Shown here piece after piece: positions 23,599-33,440 of a stretch of DNA of 64,000 bases. Each line of letters begins with the position of its first letter. Position 1 is the first letter of the stretch. The notes beneath the pieces are model-generated. The model saw nothing but the letters and a program-made list of their open reading frames with translations, did not search any database and was not told the origin of the DNA. Source of the DNA: Afipia carboxidovorans OM5 (GTDB taxonomy: Bacteria; Pseudomonadota; Alphaproteobacteria; Rhizobiales; Xanthobacteraceae); assembly GCF_000218565.1 (NCBI RefSeq), contig NC_015685.1, forward strand, positions 62,001 through 126,000, read 5' to 3'. The position numbers and the translations under genes were made by a program.

Positions 23599-26117
23599 CC
23601 GAAAAGCTTCGCTTGGATATTCCACTCCTGCTGCAGGGCGTTCCTGACGCCGATGATGCTTGCGTGGCGAGATTAATATCAGAGGTTCGCAACCGCGAAG
23701 GCATCGAGGACGTCCACGTCGCCGCGGTGTCCGCTGAATCCGCGCAGTTGTGCGTCCATTATGATCCAGACATCATGTCGCTTTCTCGAATCCGCCAGTT
23801 CGTAACGAGCGCCGGAGCCAGGATCACGGAACGTTTTGGTCACGTCCTCTGGCAGGTGGAGGGAATCTCTCACCAACGACGGGCGCGCACCGTGGCGGAT
23901 CGCGTGCGTGCGCTGCCGGGCGTGCGGGAGGCACAAGCCAGCGCAACAGGACTGTTGCGTGTCGAGTTTGATCGGGTCGAGCGCGGCTCGGAAGAGGCTA
24001 TCCGTGACACGCTCGCCGGGATGGGCCTCACAGTAACGGAGCCTGTCGGCCGGCCAGCTGCCAAGTCCGATCACGTTCACAAACATCAAGTCGCCGATGC
24101 TCATGCCGGTCATGACCACGACGAACACGGCCACGCTCACGTGCGGAAGGACGGGGGCCACGCTCACACCCATGGCGGCCTGTTCGGGCCGAACACCGAG
24201 TTGATCTTCGCTTTGGCATGTGGCGCCCTCCTTGCGGTCGGGTTCGGAGTCGAAAAGCTCGCGCCGACGGCTCCCGGCTGGTTGCCGCTCTCTTGCTACA
24301 TCGCCGCCTATTTCTTTGGCGGCTTCTACACGTTGCGCGAGGCGATCGATAATCTGCGCCTTGGGAAATTCGAGATTGATACGCTGATGCTGGTCGCGGC
24401 GGCGGGCGCAGCGGCGCTGGGCGCCTTTGCGGAAGGGGCGTTGCTGCTTTTCCTGTTCAGCCTCGGTCATGCGCTGGAGCATTACGCGATGGGACGAGCC
24501 AAGCAGGCCATTGAGGCGCTTGCCGAGCTCGCCCCGCGGACGGCCACCGTGCGCCGCAACGAGCAGTCCCGCGAGGTGCCGGTTGAGGAACTTGTGGTGG
24601 CCGATGTGGTCATTGTGCGTCCCAACGAGCGGCTTCCGGCGGACGGGTTTCTGATCAAGGGCGAGACGAGCGTCAACCAGGCGCCTGTCACCGGCGAGAG
24701 CATCCCGGTCGACAAGCACCCGGTCGAGGACATCGCCATGGCGCGCGCCAAGCCCAATTCTGTGGACGCGTCCTCGCGCGTTTTCGCCGGAACCATCAAT
24801 GGTGCCGGCGCGATCGAAGTAGAAGTGACGCGTCTTTCCACTGAGACCGCGCTGGCCAAGGTCGTGCAGATGGTCAGCGAGGCCGAGACACAGAAATCGC
24901 CGACCCAGCGATTCACGGATAAATTCGAACGCTATTTTGTGCCTGCGGTGCTGACGCTTGCATTCGTCCTGCTGTTCGCTTGGGCGGTGATCGACGAGCC
25001 GTTCAGAGCCAGCTTCTATCGCGCCATGGCGGTGCTAGTTGCGGCCAGCCCCTGCGCGCTGGCGATCGCCACGCCGAGCGCGGTGCTCTCGGGCGTGGCG
25101 CGCGCGGCGCGCGGCGGGGTCTTGGTAAAGGGTGGGGCACCGCTTGAGAATCTTGGTTCACTGAGCGCCATCGCCTTCGACAAGACAGGCACGCTGACCG
25201 AGGGGCGCCCACGCATCACCGATGTCGTTCCGGCCGAGGGCGTTTCGGAGGAGGAGTTACTCAGGGTCGCGGTTGCGGTCGAGCAGCTTAGCGACCATCC
25301 GCTCGCAGCGGCGATTGCGCGTGACGGCCGCGAGCGTCTCGGCGGCACGGCGGTCGCAGAGGCACAGAATCTCAAGAATCTTATTGGGCGCGGCGTCACC
25401 GCCACGCTTGACGGCAGGCCGGTCTGGATCGGCAAGGCTGAGATGTTCGGTGTCGACGGCATCGCTCCGCTGGGCGAGGAGTCTACTGCAGCAATCGCGA
25501 AATTGCGCGACGGCGGCCGGACTACGATGGTCGTTCGACAGGGCGACAAGGAACTCGGCGCGATCGGGCTGATGGATACGCCCCGTGCCGCCGCGCGCGA
25601 TGCGCTTGCCAAATTGCATGCGCTCGGCATCAAGCGGATGATCATGATCTCGGGGGATCATCAGAAAGTCGCCGAGGCCATCGCCAAGGATGTTGGCCTC
25701 GACGAGGCGTGGGGTGACCTGATGCCCGAAGACAAGGTCGAGGCGATCAAGAAGCTGCGCGCAGAACAGAAGGTCGCGATGGTCGGCGATGGCGTCAATG
25801 ATGCGCCGGCGATGGCGAGTGCGACGGTCGGCATCGCGATGGGCGCTGCCGGCTCCGATGTCGCCCTGGAGACGGCGGACGTTGCGCTGATGGCCGACGA
25901 TTTGAGCCATCTGCCATTCGCGGTGGGCCTCAGCCGTCACACGCGCGGCGTCATCCTGCAAAATGTGTTCATCAGCCTCGGCGTGGTCGCGCTCCTGGTG
26001 CCGGCGACGGTCTTCGGCCTTGGCATCGGCCCGGCGGTCGCGATGCATGAAGGCTCGACGCTCGTGGTCGTTTTCAACGCGCTGCGCCTGCTCGCCTATC
26101 GCGACAGCAGAGGATAG
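23595..26117 (+). CDS. P1B-4-type metal ATPase with SPC motif and His-rich linker
   Basis: An 840-residue inner-membrane metal exporter. The first 150 residues look like two HMA-fold domains without CxxC (LRLDIPLLLQGVPDADDACVARLI and HVLWQVEGISHQRRARTVADRV), followed by a His-rich linker at about 155-195. The ion site is SPC at 485-487 instead of CPC, the phosphorylated aspartate is 529 in DKTGTLT, and TM8 carries HEGST at 818-822. SPC plus HEG-x-T defines the P1B-4 group (Co, Zn, Fe or Ni exporters such as CoaT and CtpD), so the substrate differs from the CPC pump at 10516. Confidence 0.85.
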   Translation: MTEKLRLDIPLLLQGVPDADDACVARLISEVRNREGIEDVHVAAVSAESAQLCVHYDPDIMSLSRIRQFVTSAGARITERFGHVLWQVEGISHQRRARTVADRVRALPGVREAQASATGLLRVEFDRVERGSEEAIRDTLAGMGLTVTEPVGRPAAKSDHVHKHQVADAHAGHDHDEHGHAHVRKDGGHAHTHGGLFGPNTELIFALACGALLAVGFGVEKLAPTAPGWLPLSCYIAAYFFGGFYTLREAIDNLRLGKFEIDTLMLVAAAGAAALGAFAEGALLLFLFSLGHALEHYAMGRAKQAIEALAELAPRTATVRRNEQSREVPVEELVVADVVIVRPNERLPADGFLIKGETSVNQAPVTGESIPVDKHPVEDIAMARAKPNSVDASSRVFAGTINGAGAIEVEVTRLSTETALAKVVQMVSEAETQKSPTQRFTDKFERYFVPAVLTLAFVLLFAWAVIDEPFRASFYRAMAVLVAASPCALAIATPSAVLSGVARAARGGVLVKGGAPLENLGSLSAIAFDKTGTLTEGRPRITDVVPAEGVSEEELLRVAVAVEQLSDHPLAAAIARDGRERLGGTAVAEAQNLKNLIGRGVTATLDGRPVWIGKAEMFGVDGIAPLGEESTAAIAKLRDGGRTTMVVRQGDKELGAIGLMDTPRAAARDALAKLHALGIKRMIMISGDHQKVAEAIAKDVGLDEAWGDLMPEDKVEAIKKLRAEQKVAMVGDGVNDAPAMASATVGIAMGAAGSDVALETADVALMADDLSHLPFAVGLSRHTRGVILQNVFISLGVVALLVPATVFGLGIGPAVAMHEGSTLVVVFNALRLLAYRDSRG

Positions 26118-26429
26118 AGCACGCCGGCACTGGACGATTATCTCAATGGTTCTTCGTGCATTTATGTTATTGATGTACATCTTAGCCGTGGCGCTGAATG
26201 AAATCTTCTGTCTTGGTCGTCTATAGCTCAAACGCTTTGATCCTCACGAGCTGATAGAGAATTCTGCACGTATAAGCGCGCAGATAAACGCTGGTTATAT
26301 AAGGTGAATGATGAACCTTGACGACTCTTCCGCGAAGGCATGAAGCGGAACCATCAATTGCTAACAAGGGAAGTTCGGAGACGGTAATGAAGCTATGCTT
26401 CACCAGAGTATCTGCTGAAAATTCTAGCC
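26118..26429. other. 312-base AT-richer gap
   Basis: No gene is supported. The composition is clearly more AT-rich than the preceding ATPase, marking a junction between segments of different origin. Confidence 0.4.
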
Positions 26430-27032
26430 TTGGGCGAAATCAGCACCAGCGCATGCAGATGCTGTGGGGGGGTCAGCATAGTGCTTCTCGTCTCTGTACC
26501 TTTCGTTCAGGCCAAGATAAGTCCTGCATCCAGTTATCATGAATTTATCGAGGGGGTCGGCGCTTTTCTTATCGTGGTGGCGATTGTGGGCCGCACATGG
26601 TGTGCGCTCTACATAGGTGGTAGGAAGCTGAAAGAGTTGGTGCAATGCGGACCTTACTCGATCGTTCGGAATCCGCTCTATGTATTTTCTCTCTTTGGAG
26701 TGGTTGGGATTTGTCTCGGTACAGGAAGTTTTATCCTGACGAGCATCATAGCATTAGTTTCCGCGTTGATATTCCGGCATTTGATTTGTCTTGAGGAGAG
26801 GGCGCTTCTAGATCAGTTCGGCCCTGCCTTTACGGAATATGCTGCCCGAGTGCCCCGTCTTCGGCCCCGTTTCTCATTGTGGCGGGATGCTGTAACGGTG
26901 GACGTTATTCCCAAGCGGGTCCTAAGAACCTTCTGTGACGCAGCTTTAATGTTATTAGCCCTTCCGGCGTGGGATTTAATAGACACGTTGCAGCAAATGC
27001 AGATTTTGCCGGTCTTACTTTATCTGCCGTGA
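26430..27032 (+). CDS. Isoprenylcysteine carboxyl methyltransferase-family membrane protein
   Basis: A 200-residue protein with four to five hydrophobic segments. LVQCGPYSIVRNPLYVFSLFGVVG (about 70-93) is the ICMT/PEMT signature (G-P-Y-x-x-x-R-N-P-x-Y), and LEERALLDQFGPAFTEYAARVPRLRPR the second conserved block (EE...Y..Y...V.R..P). These enzymes methylate small or lipid thiols in the membrane; many sit beside metal-efflux genes in proteobacteria. The TTG at 26430 is the earliest plausible start and the true start is uncertain. Confidence 0.72.
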   Translation: MGEISTSACRCCGGVSIVLLVSVPFVQAKISPASSYHEFIEGVGAFLIVVAIVGRTWCALYIGGRKLKELVQCGPYSIVRNPLYVFSLFGVVGICLGTGSFILTSIIALVSALIFRHLICLEERALLDQFGPAFTEYAARVPRLRPRFSLWRDAVTVDVIPKRVLRTFCDAALMLLALPAWDLIDTLQQMQILPVLLYLP

Positions 27033-27117
27033 GGAGGTTGCTACAGAGCGTCCTTAAACAACCAGAAGACCTCCGTCACGATCGGTCTTCGAGCCGTTAT
27101 ATTTGAGCAAAGATCGG

Positions 27118-28034
27118 CTACCGATTGCGTCGATCGGGTAGTTTTGCTCCCAGCCCCGGGATGATACGAATGAAGATCAATTCCGCGATCAGTTCGATCA
27201 GTGTTTGGGCGACGATGATCGCGGGCAGGATCGGGGCCGCGCCTGGGACCGCAAGTGCGAGTGGCAGAACGACAAGGGAATTGCGGGTCGCGGCGCTGAA
27301 CGCCAGCGTGCGGCCCTCTTCCGCGTTCAAGCGAGTGGCTCTCGATACAGCCCACCCGAGCAGCGGAGCGACCACGGCAAACGCCACGTAAACCGGTGTC
27401 ACACGCAGCGCATCGTTGGCCGCGGGACCGAGCTGCGAAACACCGCAGCGATGACAATGAACAGGACCAGTGCTGTCGTTGGAATTGGCAGCAGGCCGAG
27501 CATGGCGGAAACACGCTGTCCGATGACTGAGCGCTTTGTCCGAAACTGGACCATGATGGCAAACGCGAGCAGGATGATGATAAGCCACAGGAAGGCATGA
27601 AGGAACGGTCCTGCTTGAACAAGTCGCAATGCGTCCGCGCCGAGAAAGACATGCAGATAGAGCGGCAAAAGTAGCATTTGGACGATCAGCAGCGCCGGAG
27701 TGGATGCGAGGAGCAACCTGGCGTCGGCGCGTCCGAGATGAGCGAACGTGACCACATAATCGATGCACGGGCATAACAGGACGAGCAACACGCCGAGTCG
27801 GATCAATGCATCGTCCGGCGCGAACGGGATCAGGACCGCGACGAGCAGGGGCACCGCGATGAAATTAACCGCCAGCAGCGCCGCGAGAAAGCGCAGCCGT
27901 GCAAAGGCCTGCCCGAGCTCGGCCAGCGATACTTGGAGGAAGGTGACAAACAGCATAAGCGCGATCAATCCTGCCCCGAAATAGATTGCGATCTGGCCGC
28001 TCTCGAGCCAATCGCGCAGAGCCCTCGCCGTCAT
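27118..28034 (-). pseudogene. Arsenic-resistance/bile-acid-type (BASS) transporter, frameshifted
   Basis: From the ATG at 28034 (MTARALRDWLESGQIAIYFG) the protein reads as a ten-helix BASS/ACR3-like carrier with LVLLCPCIDYVVTFAHLG in the middle, but the frame stops after RSSVPRPTMRCV. The missing remainder continues in another frame (LGPAANDALRVTPVYVAFAV to LGAKLPDRRNR). A single-base loss near 27435 explains the break. Intact relatives export arsenite or antimonite. The start overlaps the stop of the upstream FTR1 gene by 4 bases. A sequencing error is possible because the rest of both halves is free of damage. Confidence 0.7.
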
Positions 28035-29968
28035 GCGGCGGCGCGGCGATTCCACAGGAAGCCCAACACCAGCAAGGCAACCATGACGAGCTGAGCGCCG
28101 ATGGTTTCATAAGTCGGATAGATTCCAAGCAATTCGCTCCGCGGCAGGCCAGGCGAAGGTGTGGCCGGCAGATAGCCCGCTTCCTGAAGTGCCGCGCTTC
28201 CCTTGCCCATCAACACGATCGCAAGCACCGCGAGCAGCGCCGAGCTGTATGCGAAGAACTTGCCGATCGGCAACGTACGGCTGTAGCGCAACATGGCGAA
28301 GGCGATGAGCGCGAGCACCACGCATGCCGCAAATGCACCCGAGACGATCGCGCCGCTGTTTCCCTGGCTCCAGATCGCTGCGTAGAAGAGGATTGTCTCG
28401 AACACCTCGCGATAGACGACAATGAAAGCCAGGGCGAACAGTAACCACGCCGAGCGCCGGCTGAGGGCGCGCCCCAACCGATCGCGGATGTAGCGTTGCC
28501 AGGCATCGGCATGACTCTTGCCGTGCATCCAGATTCCGACCCAAAGCAACACCGCAGCCGCGAACACCCCACCGACCCCTTCGGTCAATTCGCGACCGGC
28601 GCCGCTGATCGTAATGAGCCACGTCGACGCCGCCCACGTGCCTGCTCCGACGATGAGCGCAGCAATCCACCCGCCGTGGAGATATGGCAGCACGTCACGA
28701 CGACCGGCCTTGACGAGGAAGGACATGATGGCAGTGACGATCAGAATCGCCTCGAGTCCCTCGCGTGCGAGAATCGTGAAGGCCGCAATGAAGCCGGACG
28801 TTCCAGAGGCTTCATTCGGTGCCAGTATCGTCTCCGCCTCCGCGAACAACCTGTCGAGCGTAGCTACGCGACTTTGGACGGCTTCCACCGGATCACCTTT
28901 GGCGATGGCGGCGCGCAGATCAGACATGGCGCGTTCAATACGGACCATCAGTGCGTTGTCGCGTGCCGCCAGTATTGGTTCAGCCGGCTCGAATCCATCG
29001 AGGTAAGCCGAGAGGGCGAGATCGGTTGCTGTCTTGCGTTCACCGCGCTCATAGACTGTGATGACTTCTTTCAGTCGGCTGCGTGCCAGCGTAAGAGTTC
29101 CAGGGGCCGGCTGTGTAGCGGCTGCGTCCGGATGCCGTCGTAGATAGGCCATGACCTGCCGCGCCTTGTCCTCACCCAACTCGGCGGCGAGGGTTGCGGG
29201 CATGGTAGCCACGAGTTTTTCGAGATCGAAGCGCTTGCGCAGATATGCGTCGCTGTCCCACAGCGTCTTCCCGTTCGAGACTTCGGTGTCGGGATAGGCG
29301 AGCGAGCCGGCATAGAAAGCGAGTGCCCAGCGATCCTGCGAAGGGAGGTCGGCAAAGCTCGCCATGCTGGTACCTTCAAGTCCCTGTTCGATCACCTGAT
29401 AGAGCGCAAACACACTGCGATTGCGCGCGCGCTTTTCATCGGTGAAGGCAATCGGGGGTGGATCAAGCCCGACGGCTTGCAGTCCGTCGCCGCGACCGGT
29501 TGCGCCATGACAGCTCGCGCAGTGCTGGGCGTAGAGCGCTTTGCCCCGGCCGCTATCCGGCGCGATGCTTGGGGACAGTGGAACAGGATAGGCCTTGATG
29601 AGATCCGTGGCGAGCTCGCGCGCAGCGGCCGCAATGGCTTGTGGCGAGGCCTTGGTTGCGATGGCTCCCTCAAGCGCTTCCGCCTGTCGCAGCAGCCCCG
29701 TCTTCGCAGAGGAGGTCGGAAGCTCTCCGATCAACTTGCTCGCCGTGCCCGAGAATTCCTTCATCTCGTCGTATTCGCTCTGGTTGACGATCTCGCCGTT
29801 TTCGACCGCCTCTGGATAATCGACGGCGATATAGTCGAGTAACCGCCAGATCGTTTGCGCCGGCGCGGTCTGCGCCGACGCGACCGTCGCCATACAAAGG
29901 ACAATGAGGCTTGCACGCGCGAACGCGAAGAACACCCGCCGGGGGTCGGAAATGCGGCATATGAACAT
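28031..29968 (-). CDS. Cytochrome c / FTR1 fusion iron permease
   Basis: A 645-residue protein. A signal peptide (start at 29968, MFICRISDPRRVFFAFARAS) is followed by a helical region, a c-type cytochrome with CASCH at 150-154, an EfeO-like helical stretch, then a seven-helix FTR1 permease with REGLE at 402-406 and a second motif REVFE at 520-524. The glutamates of these motifs carry Fe(III); the haem domain would oxidise ferrous iron during uptake. The longer frame from 30049 lacks a signal. Start choice between 29968 and 30049 is uncertain. Confidence 0.82.
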   Translation of the reverse strand: MFICRISDPRRVFFAFARASLIVLCMATVASAQTAPAQTIWRLLDYIAVDYPEAVENGEIVNQSEYDEMKEFSGTASKLIGELPTSSAKTGLLRQAEALEGAIATKASPQAIAAAARELATDLIKAYPVPLSPSIAPDSGRGKALYAQHCASCHGATGRGDGLQAVGLDPPPIAFTDEKRARNRSVFALYQVIEQGLEGTSMASFADLPSQDRWALAFYAGSLAYPDTEVSNGKTLWDSDAYLRKRFDLEKLVATMPATLAAELGEDKARQVMAYLRRHPDAAATQPAPGTLTLARSRLKEVITVYERGERKTATDLALSAYLDGFEPAEPILAARDNALMVRIERAMSDLRAAIAKGDPVEAVQSRVATLDRLFAEAETILAPNEASGTSGFIAAFTILAREGLEAILIVTAIMSFLVKAGRRDVLPYLHGGWIAALIVGAGTWAASTWLITISGAGRELTEGVGGVFAAAVLLWVGIWMHGKSHADAWQRYIRDRLGRALSRRSAWLLFALAFIVVYREVFETILFYAAIWSQGNSGAIVSGAFAACVVLALIAFAMLRYSRTLPIGKFFAYSSALLAVLAIVLMGKGSAALQEAGYLPATPSPGLPRSELLGIYPTYETIGAQLVMVALLVLGFLWNRRAAA

Positions 29969-30501
29969 GGCGAGAATTGGCAGCGATACAGTGAGCCACG
30001 ATGCGGTGCCATTCCTTGGCCCGCGCGTGGCGATCCGGTCACGATGCATCCGAGCCCTCGTTTGCGCCGCTCCGCAGTGACGGCTTATGCTTTACTACAT
30101 TTGAACTATTGAGCGATGGATGGACGGAAATCAAGCGCTCGGGACATTGCCGCGTATTAAGCCGGCCCTGGTCGCGCGCTGAATTGTTACCGGTGCAAAC
30201 AGCCGGTGAATCGTCGGCGGTGCAACCTTCCTCGCCTGGCTCAATCTCGTTCGTGCTGATGCGCAGTCGGCGCCGATGGGATGCTCGTCTCGAAAGCCCG
30301 GAGATAAGGTGCGCCATTTTGTCCCATTGGCTTTGGCGAGCCATCGTCGTTGCTGTCTCATCGGGACTGCATCGCTCTACCTTGGCGAGCTTTGGCAGAT
30401 GCGCGCAAATCCGTGCTTTCAATGGCTGAAAACCCCCGGTCCTGTTTCAGGAGTGAAGCCATTACAATTGAGATTGATTCAGTCTTGGATCGAAGGTTGC
30501 G
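29969..30501. other. Gap of about 530 bases between divergent genes, no gene seen
   Basis: It would contain the promoters of the minus-strand FTR1 gene and of flgF. Several frames exist on both strands, but none has a start signal and recognisable protein character together. Confidence 0.4.
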
Positions 30502-31233
30502 ATGAGCGACAAGGAGATCATCGGATTAGCCGCGCTGATAGCGCTGCGCCGCCACGTCGACTCAGTCGCGAATAACGTTGCTAACCTGACGACGCCGGCA
30601 TTCAAGGCGGGTCGCGTTCAATTCAAGGAATATCTGACTGAGGCAGAAGAAGCTGATAGCCCTGCAATGGCAAAGAGATCTTTGGTATCGACCAGCCACT
30701 TCACGGATTTCAGTGTGGGCGGCATGCGGACCACTGGGAATCCACTCGACGTTGCTTTGACTGATGATGATGCATTCTTCGTCGTCGATACGCCGGGCGG
30801 CCCGCGCTATACTCGCTCCGGAGCCTTCACGCTCAACGCGGACGGAAAGCTTGCGACGATAGACGGCAAGCCCGTCTTGACGTCAATTGGACATCTGGTG
30901 GTTCAACCGCGCGACGGACCCGTTACAATTGCTGGCGATGGCTCAATCTCGACGCGGCAGGGCCGAATCGCTGGCCTGCGACTGGTTCGGTTCGCGGATC
31001 GCAGAGAGGTGAAGCCGGAAGGCGGTGGTCTGTTCTCGGCAGCACATTCTCCACTTGAGGTTCCATCCGGAGCGGGCCGTCTGGCGATCGGTGTTCTCGA
31101 AACGTCGAACGTGAGAGAGGCGGACGAGATGAGCCGGCTGATTGCAGCGTCAAATGCCTATGAAACCTTGACGAAGGTCGTGTTCAAGTCTGAATCGCCG
31201 GACGAACTTCGCAAACTTGCCGGCGAAGACTGA
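30502..31233 (+). CDS. flgF: Flagellar basal-body rod protein FlgF (isolated copy)
   Basis: A 243-residue proximal-rod protein exported by the flagellar secretion system. The N-terminal block ALIALRRHVDSVANNVANLTTPAFK is the flagellar basal-body-rod motif (D-x-x-A-N-N-x-A-N), LDVALTDDDAFFVVDTPGG and YTRSGAFTLNADGKL form the FlgF/FlgG core, and the end VREADEMSRLIAASNAYETL is the C-terminal rod domain. No other flagellar gene is nearby, so this is an orphan. Confidence 0.85.
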   Translation: MSDKEIIGLAALIALRRHVDSVANNVANLTTPAFKAGRVQFKEYLTEAEEADSPAMAKRSLVSTSHFTDFSVGGMRTTGNPLDVALTDDDAFFVVDTPGGPRYTRSGAFTLNADGKLATIDGKPVLTSIGHLVVQPRDGPVTIAGDGSISTRQGRIAGLRLVRFADRREVKPEGGGLFSAAHSPLEVPSGAGRLAIGVLETSNVREADEMSRLIAASNAYETLTKVVFKSESPDELRKLAGED

Positions 31234-31362
31234 CGCATGAGGTGGGACAATTTCGCAAATCGGGCCGAATCACTCCAGGACACAAATAAGAACTTTTTGT
31301 CCCTTATATACGCCTTATGCCGAGGAAAACTTGGCATTTTACATTGAAAGGAGAGGGTGTTG

Positions 31363-31650
31363 ATGAAGGTTTGGAGACTGAGGATTCTTACCGTGGCTGT
31401 TTTGACGGTCGGAGCGGCGGTTTATCTTGGTGGCAAGGCATCCGCCGCACCGCTGATGACCGGTACAGCTGTAGTGCCCGCAGATGCCGCTCCATTCGTC
31501 GAGCAGGCTCAGTATCACCGGTACCGATCTCGCCATTACCGCCCAAGGTTCTACACTCCGCCCAGATCCTACGTTCCGCGCGGCCGCCATTATGCACCTC
31601 GATATAGTGCGCCCCGCAGGCACGCGCCGCGCCGCGACCATCAGCGTTAA
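31363..31650 (+). CDS. Small exported Arg/Tyr/His-rich protein
   Basis: A 95-residue protein: signal peptide (ending GGKASAAPL, about residue 27), then a basic tail rich in Arg, Tyr, His and Pro (YHRYRSRHYRPRFYTPP). GAGAGGG precedes the ATG at 31363. The composition resembles the His-rich gene at 35663, which has the same layout; both may be periplasmic metal-binding or surface proteins. Confidence 0.6.
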   Translation: MKVWRLRILTVAVLTVGAAVYLGGKASAAPLMTGTAVVPADAAPFVEQAQYHRYRSRHYRPRFYTPPRSYVPRGRHYAPRYSAPRRHAPRRDHQR

Positions 31651-31657
31651 GTAGCGC

Positions 31658-31682
31658 AGAACCCCGCTTCGGCGGGGCTCTC
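31658..31682 (+). terminator. Rho-independent-type hairpin with UUCG loop
   Basis: CCCCGC (31662-31667), loop TTCG, GCGGGG (31672-31677), followed by a pyrimidine-rich run CTCTCTCTTCT. It closes the transcript of the small gene ending at 31650. Confidence 0.8.
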
Positions 31683-32263
31683 TCTTCTGCGGGAGCGCTC
31701 TTTCTCGATGCCGTATGCAAGTTCGCGACAATTCTGTTGTACTTCCTTGCCGATCGGACAGACCTGTATCACAAGCAGGACAGCTCCAAACACGCAGGGT
31801 CCTGAATATCTTAATCCCAGCGACGTTTTTTGATCTCGACGCGAACGTCTGAATTTAGCGGCTGCCTTTGTTCGGCGTGGAGGATTGGATCATGCTTTTT
31901 AGAGGTGCCAGAGAGCGGAGGGTCGCGAAGGTCACAACGCTCAGGATCACGGCAATATCATAAAGGCCATAGCCAACCGCTCCCCCAAGCGCTCCTGTTG
32001 CCCACAAGCTTGCTGCAGTCGCTGTGCCGGAAGCATAGTCCCCACGCTTGAGAATGGCCCCTCCGCCGATGAATCCGACGCCGGTGAGCAGTCCTTCGAT
32101 AATGCGGGCTTGCCCGATTGAGGTCTCTCCCAGAACCCGGATGGCGACCAACACGAATCCGCAGGCGGCAATCGCAACAAGCGGAAACGTCCGCAGGCCA
32201 GCACTGCGCTCCTGGCCTTCGCGGTCCCACCCGATTGATCTTCCCCCAAGAAAATGGACAGGG

Positions 32264-33123
32264 TTAAGCTGCTTTTAGCTCCATCTCGATCGGGCTGATA
32301 TAGCCGATGGCGGAGTGGCGACGGGTTCGGTTGTAGTATCCTTCGATGTAGGCAAAAATATCGCGTTTGGCTTGTTTTCTTGTCGCATATTGACGGTGAT
32401 GGACGAGTTCGGTTTTGAGCGTGTGGAAGAAGCTCTCCATCGGAGCATTGTCGTAGCAATCGGCCTTGCGGCTCATCGAGGCCTGGAAGCCGGCGGACTG
32501 CACAACCTTGCGGTAGTCCGCAGAGGCATATTGGACGCCTCGATCGGAATGATGGATCAGACTGGCGCCAGGCCGCTGCGCCGAGATTGCCATCGTCAAT
32601 GCCGCCAACGGCAGTTCGGCGCGCAGATGATCGCGCATCGCCCAGCCGACGATCCTGCGGCTGTACAGGTCCATGACGGTGGCCAAATAGAGCCATCCCT
32701 GATCGGTCTCGATGTAGGTGATATCGGCGAGCCAGATCCGGTTCGGCGCGGCGGCGATGAAGTTCCGACCAAGCAGGTTCGGGGCGATCGGGAGGTCGTG
32801 CCGGCTGTCGGTGGTACGCACCCGCCGTGGCCGCGCCATGATGGCGCGAATGCCATGACGGCGCATCAAGCGCTCGATCCGACCGCGGCTTGCCCGCGGC
32901 CCTGAGCCTTCAGCTCGACATGGATACGCGGGCTGCCATAGCGTCCGTGGTTGTCGCGATGGACCCGCTCGATGTCGTCCAGGAGGTCACGATTGGCGGC
33001 GGATCGCCGGCTCTCCGGGCGCGAGCGCCAGGCATAATAGCCGGCCGGCGAGACACCGAGTACGCTGCACATGATCGTCACCGGGTAGTCGGCGCGGCGA
33101 TCTTCGATGAAGCGAAATCTCAT
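32264..33123 (-). pseudogene. IS3-family transposase OrfB (DDE domain) with one internal frameshift
   Basis: The N-terminal half (from MRFRFIEDRRADYPV at 33123) contains CSVLGVSPAGYYAWRSR and HGRYGSPRIHVELKAQGRG. The catalytic half (to 32264) has WLADITYIETDQGWLYLATV, HHSDRGVQYAS and YDNAPMESFFHTLKTE, giving the D, D, E residues. The frames differ by one base: one G appears to be missing near 32893 (expected ...GRG-ASRGRIERLMRR). The copy is therefore probably inactive unless the indel is a read error. Confidence 0.75.
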
Positions 33124-33440
33124 GTCCGAACTCCAGCAAAGATCGCGATCGACTTTTTTAAAATGTCGCGCTCCATGCGCAATCGCTCGTTCTCCCGCTG
33201 CAAACGCGAAATCTCCGCAGCTTGATCCGCCGACGGCAGCGCCGCCTGCGTTGTCGGGCGCCGCGACGCCGCCGTCGGCTCCCGCCCGGCCCCACGTTGT
33301 TCCACCCACCGGCGCAATACAGAATCGCGCAGCCCAAGCTCCTTGGCCACCGACCCGACCGAGCGGACGCTCGAAGCCACCAGATCGACCGCTTGCCGCT
33401 TATAGTCGTCCGTAAATGATCGACGTTGACGTGTTTCCAT
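33120..33440 (-). CDS. IS3-family transposase OrfA
   Basis: A 106-residue helix-turn-helix protein (METRQRRSFTDDYKRQAVDL, VAKELGLRDSVLRRWVEQRG) with a leucine-zipper-like end (LQRENERLRMERDILKKS). The slippery sequence AAAAAAG (minus strand, 33159-33153) near its end allows a -1 shift into OrfB, the usual way IS3 elements make OrfAB. Confidence 0.88.
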   Translation of the reverse strand: METRQRRSFTDDYKRQAVDLVASSVRSVGSVAKELGLRDSVLRRWVEQRGAGREPTAASRRPTTQAALPSADQAAEISRLQRENERLRMERDILKKSIAIFAGVRT

